Shown: positions 63,530 to 64,000 of the stretch, one piece after another
How positions within the stretch are numbered: position 1 is the first letter of the stretch
How the letters are laid out: each line of letters starts with the position of its first letter
Origin: Spirochaetaceae bacterium bin103
Lineage (GTDB): Bacteria > Spirochaetota > Spirochaetia > SZUA-6 > Bin103
Direction: 5' to 3'
Assembly: GCA_002238925.1 (NCBI GenBank)
Contig: MPNH01000002.1
Location: 1-64,000 of the forward strand
Length of the DNA: 64,000 nucleotides
Notes under the pieces: generated by a model
What the model was told of the DNA's origin: nothing
The model's input: the letters and a program-made list of their open reading frames with translations, nothing else
Databases searched by the model: none
Position numbers and translations under genes: made by a program

Positions 63530-64000
63530 CACCGCACCTCGTCGAGCAGGCGCTGCAGGTTGGCGCCGGCAATGCGGCGACGTTGGTCGTCGTCGATCTC
63601 CGCCGCCTGCAGGGTGGCCAGAGCGGCGCCGCGGCCGCCGATCGGCAGCCCGGTTCCGAACAGCAGGCGGTCCGCCCCCACCTCCCGGCACAGCAGTTCG
63701 ATGCCCAGGAACACGTCGTGGTAGGACAGGTCGGCGTACAGGTTGGGACACGCCTGCAGCAAGGCAACCGCCACCCGGGTGAGCTGGAAGTTGAGCCGCA
63801 GGATCACGATCGGCAGCCGCGGATAGGTGTGGCACAGCTCGTGCAGCACATCGGGCGTGAAGCCGGTACCGGGGTCGTCCAGGTAGCGGCCCAGGTCGGT
63901 GCCGCTGAGGAACAGCGGAATGCGGTGCCGCTCCAGGGTCTTGAGCAGCGGCCCGGCCGACCACGGCGCGATACTGTAGCGGTTGTGCGACGGCGGATTC
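63526..64000 (-). CDS. Amidohydrolase-2 family hydrolase (5' partial)
   Basis: The reading frame is open to the window edge (NPPSHNRYSIAPWSAGPL at its visible start), so the N-terminus with the HxH motif lies beyond 64000; 157 residues are visible. RLPIVILRLNFQLTRV and DRLLFGTGLPIGGRG correspond to the second half of an amidohydrolase_2 barrel; the active-site aspartate expected in the FGTDxP motif appears as FGTGLP. It overlaps the downstream paralogue by GTGA. Confidence 0.82.
   Translation of the reverse strand, partial: NPPSHNRYSIAPWSAGPLLKTLERHRIPLFLSGTDLGRYLDDPGTGFTPDVLHELCHTYPRLPIVILRLNFQLTRVAVALLQACPNLYADLSYHDVFLGIELLCREVGADRLLFGTGLPIGGRGAALATLQAAEIDDDQRRRIAGANLQRLLDEVRW

Overview
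The window is high-GC bacterial DNA with densely packed genes on both strands and no rRNA, tRNA or CRISPR array that I could find. Three large family-5 solute-binding proteins have Sec-type signal peptides ending in A(S/G/A)G-E-rich tails and belong to the subfamily with paired permeases carrying a long extracytoplasmic insert. Together with sulfatases, phytanoyl-CoA dioxygenase-like oxygenases, ADP-ribosylglycohydrolases, amidohydrolases and an LRR/FN3 lipoprotein, this suits an uncultured, probably marine or host-associated Spirochaetota-like bacterium. That assignment is inference from gene style; no phylogenetic marker is present.

Layout. (1) 1-4319: importer A (binding protein, intrinsic terminator, two permeases), followed by a secreted FG-GAP/ASPIC-UnbV propeller (4445-6160). 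(2) 6197-8609: a nucleotidyltransferase/HEPN toxin-antitoxin-like pair, a GNAT acetyltransferase and a THUMP RNA methyltransferase. (3) 8866-16415: two PhyH-like oxygenases, a Cys-type sulfatase, a hypoxanthine/uracil-DNA glycosylase-like protein, an Ig/FN3/LRR lipoprotein, a DUF420 membrane protein and an amidohydrolase. (4) 16432-23903: a Gfo/Idh/MocA oxidoreductase diverging from importer B permeases, which converge on two ADP-ribosylglycohydrolase paralogues and importer B binding protein. (5) 24101-27399: a small accessory region (excisionase-HTH/HEAT protein, an Mrr-like type IV restriction enzyme with two small genes). (6) 27478-32280: SIMPL lipoprotein, an orphan DUF433 antitoxin, a second sulfatase and a 616-aa protein of unknown function. 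(7) 32399-43795: importer C (two permeases, a frameshifted binding protein), two beta-propeller glycosidase-like proteins, the only two transporter ATPases in the window, and a GH32-like protein. This looks like a glycan or glycoside utilisation locus. (8) 43936-62101: a defence and mobile island of partly lower GC: a broken CBS-HEPN gene, a PD-(D/E)XK-like protein, an IS1380-family transposase, an AlbA/ATPase, a PHP-SMC fusion, a DUF499-like remnant, a repeat-rich membrane protein, an SHMT-like enzyme, an AAA-nuclease fusion, and McrBC. (9) 62163-64000: a glyoxalase-fold protein and two overlapping amidohydrolases, the last cut by the window edge.

How the genes work together. Metabolic regions combine importers with enzymes that act on carbohydrate-like ligands (GH-like propellers, oxidoreductase, sulfatases, amidohydrolases). 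Only one ATPase pair is present for three permease sets, so sharing is likely. The best candidate for an undescribed system is the tightly coupled minus-strand block 49131-54881 (DUF499-like remnant, PHP-SMC ATPase, AlbA/ATPase) in the defence island. Several genes carry single-base frameshifts, two of them in or beside homopolymers, so assembly error must be excluded before they are called dead.
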